NCBI RefSeq assembly: GCF_024172085.1
Contig: NZ_JAMZDZ010000001.1
Span: 2,108,001-2,172,000, forward strand
DNA: 64,000 bases
Reading direction: 5' to 3'
From: Hamadaea flava
Lineage (GTDB): Bacteria; Actinomycetota; Actinomycetes; Mycobacteriales; Micromonosporaceae
Translations under genes and position numbers: made by a program
The notes under the pieces: model-generated
What the model saw: the letters and a program-made list of their open reading frames with translations, nothing else
What the model was told of the DNA's origin: nothing
Databases searched by the model: none
Shown here: positions 9,352 to 18,754 of the stretch, in pieces
How positions within the stretch are numbered: position 1 is the stretch's first letter
How the letters are laid out: each line of letters begins with the position of its first letter

Positions 9352-10056
9352 ATGGCGTTCGCTGGCGGCAGATCGGCCGACCCTGTGACGGTGCTGCCGT
9401 GCGCCCCGTCGCCAGCGCAGCTCGCCGACCGTCCGCGGCATACAGCGGCGGTGGTCGCCGTGCTGGCGGGGATCGCTTTCAGCGCGTTGATGACGGCGGT
9501 GTGGTTGGGCTGGCCGCCCCTGATCATCCTCGATCAGCGAGTCGCCGAGTGGCTGACGAGCGGAGTGAGTTCGCACCCTGGTCAGCTGACCACCCTGCGA
9601 GTGATCACGACGCTCGGGTCGACGACCATGCTCGCCAGTGTCATGACCATCACGGCGATAGTCATCGTCGCGCGGCGCTGGTGGCGGGCGGCTGCGTTCC
9701 TGGCCGTCGCCGAGCTCGCCCCGCTGCTGGTGGGTCCAGTACTGAAGCTGCTGATGGACCGGGCACGTCCCGTCGTCGCTCATGTGCTCGTCGCGCCGCC
9801 GGCCACGTTGAGCTTTCCCAGTGGCCACGCACTGGGCTCGACGGTCTCCTACGGGGCGATCCTGTGGCTATGCCTGCCGCTGTTGCCGCAACGACGTCTG
9901 GAGGTCGCGGCATCCACGGTGGCGGCGCTGGTTGCGCTCGTCGGGTTCAGCCGGGTGGCGCTCGGCGTCCACTACGTGTCCGATGTGGCCGGCGGATGGC
10001 TGCCCGGGCTGGCATGGCTGGCGATGTCGGCCCTGCTCGTGACGCGCCGACGCTGA
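9352..10056 (+). CDS. PAP2-superfamily lipid phosphatase
   Basis: 234 residues with about six membrane segments and the complete three-part PAP2 signature: KLLMDRARP, SFPSGHA and SRVALGVHYVSDV. Family members remove phosphate from membrane-bound lipid phosphates such as phosphatidic acid or undecaprenyl diphosphate. The start at 9352 is chosen because GGGATGGGA precedes it and an upstream in-frame extension would overlap the small membrane protein. Neighbouring DedA fits a lipid-carrier theme. Confidence 0.87.
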   Translation: MAFAGGRSADPVTVLPCAPSPAQLADRPRHTAAVVAVLAGIAFSALMTAVWLGWPPLIILDQRVAEWLTSGVSSHPGQLTTLRVITTLGSTTMLASVMTITAIVIVARRWWRAAAFLAVAELAPLLVGPVLKLLMDRARPVVAHVLVAPPATLSFPSGHALGSTVSYGAILWLCLPLLPQRRLEVAASTVAALVALVGFSRVALGVHYVSDVAGGWLPGLAWLAMSALLVTRRR

Positions 10057-10185
10057 TCGGACACGGGTGTGTCGCCTGGGCTGCCTACGGCCTGCCGGAG
10101 CGGGCCGAGTTCCTATTCCGCCGACCGAAGATCGCGGCCCATGCCGCCGCCGACAAGCCCTCCGTCGCCGCATCGACCACCGGAG

Positions 10186-10364
10186 CTGGTCACCACGCTC
10201 GATGCCCAGTTCCAGCAGGCCCACACCACCCTGAACCGTTACGCAACCGGTGACACTGGAAGCTGCACAACCAGCTCACCGCCGCCGACCTGAAGACGCT
10301 GTCAGACTCGATCAACGCGCTTGCGGATCCGGTCAGCCAGATCGCCGCCGACATCGCCCACTGA
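10186..10364 (+). pseudogene. Remnant of the C-terminus of an EfeO-like iron-uptake protein
   Basis: One frame reads ELVTTLDAQFQQAHTTLNRY-ATGD; after a single-base shift near 10250 the text continues as WKLHNQLTAADLKTLSDSI-NALADPVSQIAADIAH and stops at 10362-10364. This is the characteristic end of EfeO/imelysin proteins (a D-x-F-x2-L-x3-L-x-K/R-Y segment, then L-T-x2-D-x-K-x-L-S and L-A-x-P-x-S-x-I-A). Only about the last 60 of 380 residues remain. It sits 53 bases ahead of a FetB-like iron permease, so an iron-transport locus may have decayed here. Confidence 0.6.
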
Positions 10365-10416
10365 CCAGTCCGCACGAGCAGCGCCTGCCGCTCAGACAAC
10401 AGGAGACAAGAGCACG

Positions 10417-11172
10417 GTGAGTTCGACCGGTGTGCAGTTCAGCGTGACCTTCGGCATCGTACTGGCCGTCCTCACCCTCGCCGCAGCGGCGGTCACCGCC
10501 ATCGCCGGGCTACATGTCTGGCGGGCGATCTTGACCGCGACCTTGCGCGCCGTCGCTCAACTGGCGGTCGTGTCGGCGATCCTGGCCTGGGTCCTCACCC
10601 GCTGGGGCGCCACAGTCGCGTTCATCGCGCTGATGGTCGTCGTCGCCACCGTCACCAGCGCCCGCCGGATCGGCAGGCAGCGTCGTGCGTGGTCAGTGGG
10701 CATCGCGATCGTTTCCGGTGCGGGACCTGTCTTGGCCTTGATCCTGGCGACAGGGACTGTTCCGGCAAGCCCCATCGCGATCGTGCCGATCGCCGGGATC
10801 CTCATCGGCGGGGCGATGACCGCGACGTCGCTGTCGGGCCGTCAGGTGATGGACACGCTGATCGGACGGCGCGGTGAGTTCGAGGCGCTGTTGTCGCTCG
10901 GATTCGTCGAATCGGCCGCCGTCCGCGAACTGTGCCGCAATCCCGCCGGCCGGGCGTTGCACCCGGCGCTCGATCAGACCAGGACCGTCGGGCTGGTCAC
11001 GCTCCCCGGCGCGTTCGTCGGCGTCCTGCTCGGCGGCGGCAGCCCGCTGCAGGCTGGCGCGACGCAGCTACTCGTCCTCATCGGGCTGCTCGCCGCCGAA
11101 GGCACCGCCGTATGGATCGTGCTCGAACTGTTCGCCTGGAGCGTCATCAGCCCACAGCGTGAAGGCGGTTGA
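10417..11172 (+). CDS. FetB-like (UPF0014) metal ABC exporter permease
   Basis: 251 residues with about seven membrane segments. Diagnostic blocks: ATLRAVAQLAVVSAIL, VVVATVTSARRIGRQ, PIAGILIGGAMTATSLSGR, and FVESAAVRELCRNPAGRALHPALDQTRTVGLVTLPGAFVGVLLGG (internal part quoted in pieces by motif), all typical of the FetB/YbbM family linked to iron export and oxidative-stress resistance. The GTG at 10417 is chosen because of GGAG at 10402-10405. The usual partner ATPase FetA is not next to it; an ATPase encoded elsewhere would be needed. Confidence 0.85.
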   Translation: MSSTGVQFSVTFGIVLAVLTLAAAAVTAIAGLHVWRAILTATLRAVAQLAVVSAILAWVLTRWGATVAFIALMVVVATVTSARRIGRQRRAWSVGIAIVSGAGPVLALILATGTVPASPIAIVPIAGILIGGAMTATSLSGRQVMDTLIGRRGEFEALLSLGFVESAAVRELCRNPAGRALHPALDQTRTVGLVTLPGAFVGVLLGGGSPLQAGATQLLVLIGLLAAEGTAVWIVLELFAWSVISPQREGG

Positions 11173-11327
11173 CCCGCTACGCGGGCGTGCAGCCACCGCC
11201 TCGTTCGGGCAGCGGAACCTCGTCTTCACGCCGCGTACGCCACGGACCCGGAGGCGTGCACTAGCGTCGGCCCCGTTGGACGACACGCGCAAGCCGCACC
11301 GAGGACCCGGCGAGCGGTCGCACCGGA

Positions 11328-12596
11328 GTGCTCACCCCCAAGGCCACCGGGGCGCCGATGCGACAGGACACCGGCTTCCTGATTGGATCCATCACCAAGA
11401 TCATGACCACCACGGTCGTGTTCCAGCAAGTCGAGAGGGGAACGCTGGACCTCGACGCGCCGGTCGTCGACTACCTGCCGGAGTTCCGGCTGGCGGTGCC
11501 GGGCGCGGCCGAGAAGATCCAGGTTCGCCACCTCGTCACCCACACCAGCGGCATCGACGCCGACCTGTTCTTCCCCGACGCGTCGGGCCGCGACGCCCTC
11601 AAGACTTACGTGGAACGGCTGGGCCGCGAATGCGGCGCGCTTTTCGAGCCCGGCGAATGTGTCAGCTACTCCAACGGCGGCATGATCGTCGCCGGCCGGC
11701 TGCTGGAGGTCGTCACCGGCCAGCCGTATCACGAGCTTCTCGAGCGGGACGTCTTCGCGACCGCTGGGATGGCCGACGCGTGCACCTCCGCTGAGCGCGC
11801 GATCCTGCGCTCCACCGCGATCGGGCATTTCCCGGATCCGGCCACCGGAGCCGTCCGGCCGACTGGCATGTTCACCCTGCCACCGACCTGGGGACCGGCC
11901 GGTGGCACCGCGATCGGCACGATCGCCCACCTGCTCGCGTTCGGCCGCGCCCACCTCAACGACGGCATCGGCCCGTCGGGAGCCCGCCTGCTGTCGGCGG
12001 AATCGGTTGCCCGGATGCGGTCGGTCGCCTTCGACACGGGTACGCCGAACACCTCGCCGGTCGGTCACGGCTGGCTGGTGCGCTCGCTCGGCGGCACTAC
12101 GGTCCTCACCATGTCCGGCGCCTCGCCCGGCGGCGTGGCGGTGCTGGTCGTCGTGCCCGAACACGACCTGGTATTCGCCGCGTACGGCAACGACTCGCGT
12201 GCCCTGGCGTTGCACGACGAGCTGCTGCTGTGGCTGGCCGGGCTATTCGGCCCGGTGGAAACACCCACCTACGCACCTCAGACCGTCGACCTCGCACCGT
12301 ACGCGGGAACCTACCGCTCCAACCAGCTACGCATCGACGTCAGCGTCGTCGACGGCGCACTGGAGGAGCAGATCACCTACGAACCGCACGACCAGGTACA
12401 GGAACGCATCTTCACCGGGTTCATCGGCGGACCGCTCACCGCACCGCCCCTGCGATACGTGCCGATCGGCAAGGACCTGTTCGCCCCGGCCGGGATCCCC
12501 CTCGACGGGCTGCCGCCGCACTACCTGATCTCCTACCACTGCGAAGCGGCGTACCGGTGTGCCGGCGGTCGCATGACCCGGCGCACCGCCGTCTGA
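11328..12596 (+). CDS. Serine hydrolase, class C beta-lactamase / D-Ala-D-Ala carboxypeptidase fold
   Basis: 422 residues from a GTG. Catalytic SITK at 21-24 (Ser21, Lys24), YSN at 114-116, and VGHGW as probable third motif, so the active site is complete. The C-terminal 80 residues (LAPYAGTYRSNQLRID) match the lipocalin-like domain found behind many such esterases. In relatives 40-60 residues and a signal peptide precede the SxxK motif; here only 20 do, although the frame remains open upstream (TEDPASGRTG) without a start codon. Either the N-terminus is truncated or the true start is unusual. The MerR gene begins 4 bases downstream. Confidence 0.75.
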   Translation: MLTPKATGAPMRQDTGFLIGSITKIMTTTVVFQQVERGTLDLDAPVVDYLPEFRLAVPGAAEKIQVRHLVTHTSGIDADLFFPDASGRDALKTYVERLGRECGALFEPGECVSYSNGGMIVAGRLLEVVTGQPYHELLERDVFATAGMADACTSAERAILRSTAIGHFPDPATGAVRPTGMFTLPPTWGPAGGTAIGTIAHLLAFGRAHLNDGIGPSGARLLSAESVARMRSVAFDTGTPNTSPVGHGWLVRSLGGTTVLTMSGASPGGVAVLVVVPEHDLVFAAYGNDSRALALHDELLLWLAGLFGPVETPTYAPQTVDLAPYAGTYRSNQLRIDVSVVDGALEEQITYEPHDQVQERIFTGFIGGPLTAPPLRYVPIGKDLFAPAGIPLDGLPPHYLISYHCEAAYRCAGGRMTRRTAV

Positions 12597-12600
12597 CACG

Positions 12601-13362
12601 ATGCGACATATGAACGACGAGCTGGCCGCGGGGCGGCATCTGCTGACCATCGGCCAGCTCGCCGACTACACGGGCGTGACGATCAAAGCGGTACGCGTCT
12701 ACCACGACCGGGGCCTGCTGCCCGAGCCGCCACGCGACTCCTCCGGCTATCGACGCTACGGCGCCGACCACGCGATCCAGCTGGTCAAAATCCGCACCCT
12801 GGCCGAAGCCGGGGTGCCGCTGGCCCGGATCAAAGAGCTGCTGAAAGCCACCCCCGAACGGTTCAGCGCCGCGCTGGACGAGATCGACCACAACCTGGCC
12901 CAACGAGCCGAGCGGATCCAGCTGACCCGGCAGCGGATCGCCGCGCTCGACCACGGCGACCGACTGTTCGTGACGCCCGAGGTCGCCGAGTACCTCGACC
13001 AGCTACGCCGGCTCGGCATCAGCGAACGCAGCATCCTCCTCGAACGCGACCTGTGGATCCTGCTGCAATCGGCGGCACCACAGGAGGCGGCCGCCTGGAT
13101 CGCCGACAAGACCTCGGCCATCACCGACCCCGAGTTCCAGCAGCTGTATCGCGACTACGACGCCGCCTTCGACTGGTCACCGCACGATCCCCGCCTGCCC
13201 GAGCTGGCCGAACGCACCCACCACTGGTACGGCTCACGACAGGCGGGCGAGGACGACGGACCCGCACCCGCCCCGGCGATCACCCGCCTGGCCAATGTCG
13301 CCGCCGGTGCATCCTCCCCCGCCTGGACCAGGATCGGCGAACTGGCCCGGCGTACGCCGTGA
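12601..13362 (+). CDS. MerR-family transcriptional regulator
   Basis: 253 residues. N-terminal winged helix LTIGQLADYTGVTIKAVRVY followed by HDRGLLPEPPRDSSGYRRYG, and the dimerisation helix up to about residue 125. There is no Cys pair for metal binding; the C-terminal 120 residues form a helical effector domain as in TipA-like/MerR_1 regulators of organic ligands. The gene starts 4 bases after the serine hydrolase and is probably cotranscribed. Two in-frame ATGs (12601, 12610) are possible. Confidence 0.88.
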   Translation: MRHMNDELAAGRHLLTIGQLADYTGVTIKAVRVYHDRGLLPEPPRDSSGYRRYGADHAIQLVKIRTLAEAGVPLARIKELLKATPERFSAALDEIDHNLAQRAERIQLTRQRIAALDHGDRLFVTPEVAEYLDQLRRLGISERSILLERDLWILLQSAAPQEAAAWIADKTSAITDPEFQQLYRDYDAAFDWSPHDPRLPELAERTHHWYGSRQAGEDDGPAPAPAITRLANVAAGASSPAWTRIGELARRTP

Positions 13363-13596
13363 ACCTCATTCCGGCGCACCCCAGCGAACACGGAAAGGCA
13401 ACCTCGTCGGCGACGGCCGGCAACCCGTCGTCCAGGCACAACCCGACCCCGGTATGATCCGCAACCTGCAGCTGGAGGTGTTCCGACCGCCCGGCTGTTC
13501 GCCACCGAGGGCGACCGCACGGCCAGACAATCCGGACACGGCGGCCGCCTGCCACCGGTGTCGTTCACCAGCACAACTGTTTCGGAGGCATACCCC

Positions 13597-13887
13597 ATGT
13601 CGTTCCAGGCCTACCTCGACGCGATCGAGGACAAGACCGGAAAGACCCCGCGTACCCTGGTCGAGCAGGCCAAACAACTCGGCTACGATGCAGACGGCGT
13701 GAAAGCCGGCGCGATCATCGACTGGTTGAAAGAAGAATACGGCCTCGGGCGCGGACACGCGATGGCCCTGGTCCACGTCATCACGAAGGGGCCGAAGATC
13801 AGCACCAAACACGTCGGAACAGACGGCACACACCGCGACGCCACCGACACCCTCTGGCTGGACGGCAAGGCCACGCGACCAGTCTGA
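13597..13887 (+). CDS. DUF4287-family small protein (intact copy)
   Basis: 96 residues starting behind GGAGG at 13583-13587. The sequence MSFQAYLDAIEDKTGKTPR... with WLKEEYGLGRGHAMALVHVI is the DUF4287 pattern. The function of the family is not established; members often sit beside stress or dye-responsive genes. A second copy that lacks its first third lies at 28142-28359, cut by an IS6-family element. TATGAT at 13453-13458 may be a -10 box, but no convincing -35 was seen. Confidence 0.8.
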   Translation: MSFQAYLDAIEDKTGKTPRTLVEQAKQLGYDADGVKAGAIIDWLKEEYGLGRGHAMALVHVITKGPKISTKHVGTDGTHRDATDTLWLDGKATRPV

Positions 13888-14534
13888 CAGCGACACCTAG
13901 TCGCATAACGCTCAACGGGGCCACCCGCCTGACCAGTCGCGGTCCCGGCGACATCGGCGGTCCCGCGCGGTGCGTGCGCCGACCGCCGAAGCGAACAAGA
14001 TCCCGACAGAGTTTGGCCGAACGAGAAAGGCTTTGGTGCCAACAGTCCAGCATCAAAGACCGAGAGCAAGCTGCCGACCAGCGAGAGATCCGCTCTCGAC
14101 TGGCCGATGTCGACCACATGGGGCTAGCTGACCGCAGGAGCGGTTCGCTGGCGCGACGTGATATCGACGCTGAGGCTGCGCGCCCAGAAACATTGTCGAC
14201 CGGATAACCCCGGCGTGATTCGACGTGTCCCACGATCAAGCCGATGCCCGGCTGCGACAGTCACCTGACGCAAGTCGGATCCATCGTGAATGGATGAATG
14301 GGGCTCGTCGCAGACACTGCTGAGGCTGCGCTGTCCATCAACTGGTTGGTGGACAGGAGCGGCCCGGACGATGTCGAGACCTACGAGAGTCCCGAATTCT
14401 GGCTATCTATCCCGGCGATCTCATGCGGCCGCCGTACGCGTATGCACGATGGCAGGACGACGCGGTTGTCTGGGGCTGTTCCCGCAGCACTCCCATGCGC
14501 CATGGACCAATGGCGGGGTTTGAGGCGTGCACCC
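13888..14534. other. Intergenic stretch with no convincing gene
   Basis: About 650 bases between the DUF4287 gene and the convergent GGDEF-EAL gene. A plus-strand frame from 14298 begins MGLVADTAEAALSINWLVDR and looks coding for about 45 residues, but it then degenerates and runs into the antisense of the next gene. I see no ribosome binding site, RNA gene or terminator I can defend. Confidence 0.4.
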
Positions 14535-17500
14535 TCAACCATCGGCTCCGGGGACGACCTCGCCCACCGCCCACCGCACAGCTTCCGGGTCGGGCAGGGG
14601 TCGGCTGAACAGGAATCCTTGGCCGAAGTCGCAGCCGGCCTGCCGGGCCGCCTCAGCCTGACTCTGCGTTTCGATGCCTTCGGCGATGACTTGCAGGTTG
14701 AGGATTCTGGCCAGCGTCACAATGCCCGCGACCAGTTCGCGCTGCTTTCCGGACTTGGTCATGGCGGTGATGAATGCCCGGTCCAGTTTGACGATGTCTA
14801 GCGGCACGTGGCGTAGGTAGCTCAACGCCGAGTATCCGGTTCCGAAATCGTCGATCGCGATGCGCACGCCGGCCGACCGTAGCCGTTGCAGGTCGGACCT
14901 GATCCGATCGTCCTCGCCGAGCAGCAGGCTTTCGGTGATCTCCAGCACCACGCGGTCGGACGGTAGTCCGCTTTCGGCCAGCAGCCGGCGGAACGAGCCG
15001 GCGAAGGTTTCGTTGCGGAACTGGCGGGCGGAGACGTTGATGGCGACGTATGGCGCCCGGCCTGCGGTCTGTTCGCCCCAGCGGCGTGCCGCGTCCAGCG
15101 ATGTTGTGAGGACCCAATCTCCGATCCTGGTGATGAGGCCGGTCTCCTCGGCGACGCCGATGAAGGCGTGCGGCGACAAGCGTCCACGGGTCGGATGCTG
15201 CCAGCGTAGGAGTGCCTCGAAGCCGACAGTGGTCCGCGACTGCAACTCGACGATCGGCTGATATTCCAGGAAGTACTCGTGGTTGTCGACCGCGTGCTCG
15301 AGGGAGGTGCGCAACGCCAGCCGGTCCATCAGACTCCGGCGCATCCACGGCTCGTAGCGCCGCCATTGGCTCTTGCCGGTTCCCTTCGCCGCGTACAACG
15401 CCAGATCAGCGTTGCGCAGCAGGTCGCGGGCGGTCCTTGCATCGACGGTCGTCGCGACCCCGACGCTAGCGCCGCACGGTATCTCTGCGCCGGCCACGTC
15501 GATGGGCTGGGCCAGCTCGACGGTCAGGGCGCTAGCGGCCAGCTCGAGACTCCGCGGGTCCGCGATCCCGGTCAGCAGGACCGCGAACTCATCGCCTCCG
15601 AGCCGTGCGGCTGTGTCCTGCGCAGGCCCGTTCCGCTCGACAAGGAAATCGGTCAGACGGCGAGCGACCGCGGTCAGAACGGTGTCGCCCACTTCGTGGC
15701 CAAATCCGTCGTTGATCAGCTTCATGTCGTCAAGGTCGACGAAAAGCACCGCGGCGACGGCATCAGCACGGTCCGGCTTCGCCAGGACGGCATCGAGCTG
15801 TCCGGTGAACAGCAGCCGATTGCCCAGTCCGGTCAGCGGGTCGTGCAATGCGCGCTGGGCGAGTTCGTGCTCCAGCCGTCTCTGCTCGGTGACGTTGCGC
15901 AAAGTGAGGACAAGCCCGCCAATCGACGGGTCCGAGCGCAGGTCGCGGCAGGAGACCTCGACGTGCGCGATCGCTCCGTCAGCCGATGACAGCGTCCAGT
16001 CAACGCGCTCAAGCGAATACGGGCCCGAGGCCGATGGTTGTTGCGCTGCGCCGCGACGGGCACGGGCGAGCAGTTCCGCCGCCGCTGCCCGGCTCAGCGG
16101 TTCCACCATGTTCAGCACGGACTCCCCATCCAGCGACCGCTGTCCCAGCAGCGAGAATGCCGAGGGTGTCGCATACCGGATTCCGTCGTCGTCGTCGATG
16201 ATCAGGATGATGTCGGTGCTCTTCTGCACCAGCGTGCGGAAATAGGTCTCTCGTGTGTGCCGCGCGATCTGCCTGTCGAGCCCGATGCGCTGCAAGGCCA
16301 GGCCTGCCTGTATTGCCAGAGCCTCCAGTCGTAACCCCAGATCCGCCAGAGTGCGCGGGTCGGCTTCGACGACCATTACATTGGCGTTGTCGACGCCGTC
16401 AGGGGTTGTCAGTGGCTCGGCTGTGCTCCGTCGCGGGCCGGCATGGTCAGGTTGGCCCGTCGCAGCGTCCGTGAGAGCGAATGACCAGGTTGCGTTGCGT
16501 CCGCTTGGCTCCAGGGCCGGGGGGATGGGCGACTGCTCATCGGCCGGGACCAACGCGACCCGGTATGGCCGGCCTGGTTTGACCAGGCGCCGCACGGCTC
16601 GATCCACGACGGATGCGATGTCGGCCGTGTCATGCGCGTAGGCGAATTCCGACACCGCTTCGCCGACGACCCGCTCCCCGCGAATCTGAGCCCGCAGCTG
16701 TGACGTCACGTCCAGCAGCCGGGCGAAGATCAGCAGCAACACCGCGGTCGCTGCAGCGGCGAGCAGGCTCTCATACCAACGCGGCACCCCGAAGATGGTG
16801 ATCACCAGCACCATCGAGGGCATCAGCGCGGCAGCGAGCACCAATCCGAGCCGTCTGCGGGTGGGCTGTTCCGCCAACGACATCGCGACGGCCGCCGGAT
16901 GATCGAAATGGGTCATCGACGGCACCAACGCCGCGGCGCCGACCGCGGCGAAGAACAACAGCCATATGACATCCAGCGGCGTCCCGGACAGCCACTCACC
17001 GCGGATCCGACCGAGCCGGAACAGCACGTCGTAAACCACTACAGCCACCAGACCGATCTCCAGCAAGACCCTGGAAGCCGTTGCCCGCGCCGTCATCGCC
17101 AGCACCGCCGCCAACGTGAAGATCGCGACGTCACGAGCGACATACGCCACCCGTACGACCTTCCACAGCACGCCGATACCCGGCTGGCCCGCGTATGGGA
17201 GCGCAACCAGCACACCGAGCAGCAGGCCCGCGCCGAGGGTGATCGTCACGGCGTCGATGATCACCGAGGTGCGCCGAGTGCCCGTGCGGACCAGGCCCAG
17301 CACGGCGCATCCCAACGCGAGGAGTGTGGCCAAGTGCAGCAGCCACACGCTCCAGATCCCAGACTTGAGCGTCCCGGGCTGCCCGGGCAGCGCGTCATAC
17401 GTGACGCGCGCTGCGGCGGTCGTGGCCAGCGACGCGCCAACCAAGATCCATGCCGCGCGTCGCTGCGGTCGGTGGCGTTCTACGCCCACCGCCACGGCCC

Positions 17501-17621
17501 CAACAGCGATCGCCGCCACCCCGGCCACCAGCAGCGAAGAGCCCGCAGGCCACAGCACATACGCCACGGTCAAAACAATCATGGCGGCGACATACAAAAT
17601 GATCAGTCGACTTGTGCTCAT
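14535..17621 (-). CDS. Membrane GGDEF-EAL protein (c-di-GMP turnover) with PAS domain
   Basis: 1028 residues. About nine membrane segments (1-300), a GAF-like linker region to about 445, a PAS domain (about 455-580, STDIILIIDDDDG), a GGDEF domain with intact RLGGDEF (675-679) and LFVDLDDMKLINDGFGHEVGD, and an EAL domain with EALL starting at Glu802, NVSARQF, EITESLL, and DDFGTGYS (924-931). The preserved motifs indicate both diguanylate cyclase and phosphodiesterase capability in principle. The membrane part suggests sensing at the envelope. It is monocistronic as far as visible. Confidence 0.93.
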   Translation of the reverse strand: MSTSRLIILYVAAMIVLTVAYVLWPAGSSLLVAGVAAIAVGAVAVGVERHRPQRRAAWILVGASLATTAAARVTYDALPGQPGTLKSGIWSVWLLHLATLLALGCAVLGLVRTGTRRTSVIIDAVTITLGAGLLLGVLVALPYAGQPGIGVLWKVVRVAYVARDVAIFTLAAVLAMTARATASRVLLEIGLVAVVVYDVLFRLGRIRGEWLSGTPLDVIWLLFFAAVGAAALVPSMTHFDHPAAVAMSLAEQPTRRRLGLVLAAALMPSMVLVITIFGVPRWYESLLAAAATAVLLLIFARLLDVTSQLRAQIRGERVVGEAVSEFAYAHDTADIASVVDRAVRRLVKPGRPYRVALVPADEQSPIPPALEPSGRNATWSFALTDAATGQPDHAGPRRSTAEPLTTPDGVDNANVMVVEADPRTLADLGLRLEALAIQAGLALQRIGLDRQIARHTRETYFRTLVQKSTDIILIIDDDDGIRYATPSAFSLLGQRSLDGESVLNMVEPLSRAAAAELLARARRGAAQQPSASGPYSLERVDWTLSSADGAIAHVEVSCRDLRSDPSIGGLVLTLRNVTEQRRLEHELAQRALHDPLTGLGNRLLFTGQLDAVLAKPDRADAVAAVLFVDLDDMKLINDGFGHEVGDTVLTAVARRLTDFLVERNGPAQDTAARLGGDEFAVLLTGIADPRSLELAASALTVELAQPIDVAGAEIPCGASVGVATTVDARTARDLLRNADLALYAAKGTGKSQWRRYEPWMRRSLMDRLALRTSLEHAVDNHEYFLEYQPIVELQSRTTVGFEALLRWQHPTRGRLSPHAFIGVAEETGLITRIGDWVLTTSLDAARRWGEQTAGRAPYVAINVSARQFRNETFAGSFRRLLAESGLPSDRVVLEITESLLLGEDDRIRSDLQRLRSAGVRIAIDDFGTGYSALSYLRHVPLDIVKLDRAFITAMTKSGKQRELVAGIVTLARILNLQVIAEGIETQSQAEAARQAGCDFGQGFLFSRPLPDPEAVRWAVGEVVPGADG

Positions 17622-18101
17622 ACCCCTGAGTCCGTCACTACAAGCTAACGATAATCGCGGTCGCGAGTAGGACGGACGGCATCAGAACAAATCCGGACGA
17701 CCCCTAATTCTGCCTCAGCACATTCGCCCCAGCTGCCAACATGCCTTCCAGCCGTCCGCATCGCCCGGTCGAAGATCGTGTCGATCGGCCGTCGCCAGCG
17801 CAACCCGGGCGGATGTCGGACTGATTGCCTGCGCCCCTGAACTCGGCTTGACTGGTACGTCGATCCCCTGAAGGAACAGCTCTCGAACGGCAACAAGATC
17901 ATTCCCGGCGGCCGGGCAGTCTTGCCGCCGTTCGAGATCAACGGCGGGCGCAGCGCTTCGAGCGTAGGGGGCCGGATTGAACGCTGGAGGCGTGCTGGTT
18001 CGCTGGACTCATCGCCGTGAGGCGATCAGGCCGCTCAGCCCGCAGCATCAACTCTCCTCAGGTCGGCTTCCTGCCGCCATCCGGATGACCAGCGCATGCG
18101 T
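17622..18101. other. Gene-poor stretch with one unexplained open fragment
   Basis: No intact gene. On the plus strand around 17847-18010 one frame reads WYVDPLKEQLSNGNKIIP and GGRAVLPPFEINGG before stopping; it has a protein-like composition but no start codon or known family. It may be the tail of a gene brought in or broken by rearrangement. On the minus strand nothing is convincing. Confidence 0.3.
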
Positions 18102-18524
18102 CGCGGCAACCGAGGCTACCGATTCTGTGTCAGGGCGGCTACTAGGCCGCTAATCGCGGTGATCGCCAGCGACAGCAGACCCATCGGCAACGTCAGGAAG
18201 TACACCTCGTGCCAGCCAATGCCGATGACGGCAGACCAGGAGAACGCCAGTCCACACAGCGGTCCCGCGACTACGACATCGCCGACCGCAGCGAGCATCT
18301 CCACACGCCGCTGGCCGATCTGACCTTCCACGGCGACCGTTGTTGCGGCGACGGGCACCGCCACCGAGCCCGATGAATACCGATTCAACGATGACCATGA
18401 ACGCGTTGTCGGCCAGCGCCATGACGAGAATCCCGAAGATCATTAGCCCTATCGCCGGACCGGCCACCCGGGTCGTCCAGCGTTGGCCGGACACCTCGCT
18501 CGATGGCGTCATCGTCCGCCTCAT
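18102..18524 (-). pseudogene. Fragment of an MFS transporter
   Basis: Two minus-strand frames together give transporter sequence. The first reads GPAIGLMIFGILVMALADNA and FMVIVESVFIGLGG; after a shift near 18360 the second continues VAVPVAATTVAVEGQIGQRR, VVVAGPLCGLAFSWSAVIGI and TLPMGLLSLAITAISGLVAA. These are two to three hydrophobic segments with the loop pattern of the major facilitator superfamily. No more than about 130 of 400 residues are left. The following 230 bases (18525-18754) hold only frame scraps, including SVTFNDGSQLTLVPGPVADF on the plus strand. Confidence 0.5.
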
Positions 18525-18754
18525 CCACGACGACGTCGATCTGTCCGTGCAGGATCACAAGGTGTCAATGAAGATAGCGACCTGCCCGGAACGTCAGGCA
18601 GACCGGTTAGCGTCACCTTCAACGACGGGTCGCAACTGACGCTAGTGCCTGGACCTGTTGCCGATTTCTTTGCCGTTGGGTCGCACCACGTCGAAGTCTG
18701 TGCTGCGGGACAACGTCTGTCAGCGCTGTTGAAGCCCATCATGGATGGAGTTGG

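Noticed and set aside
14298-14801. Plus-strand frame running into the antisense of the GGDEF-EAL gene
   Set aside because: Only the first 45 residues look protein-like and there is no ribosome binding site; described as an unexplained stretch instead of a gene.
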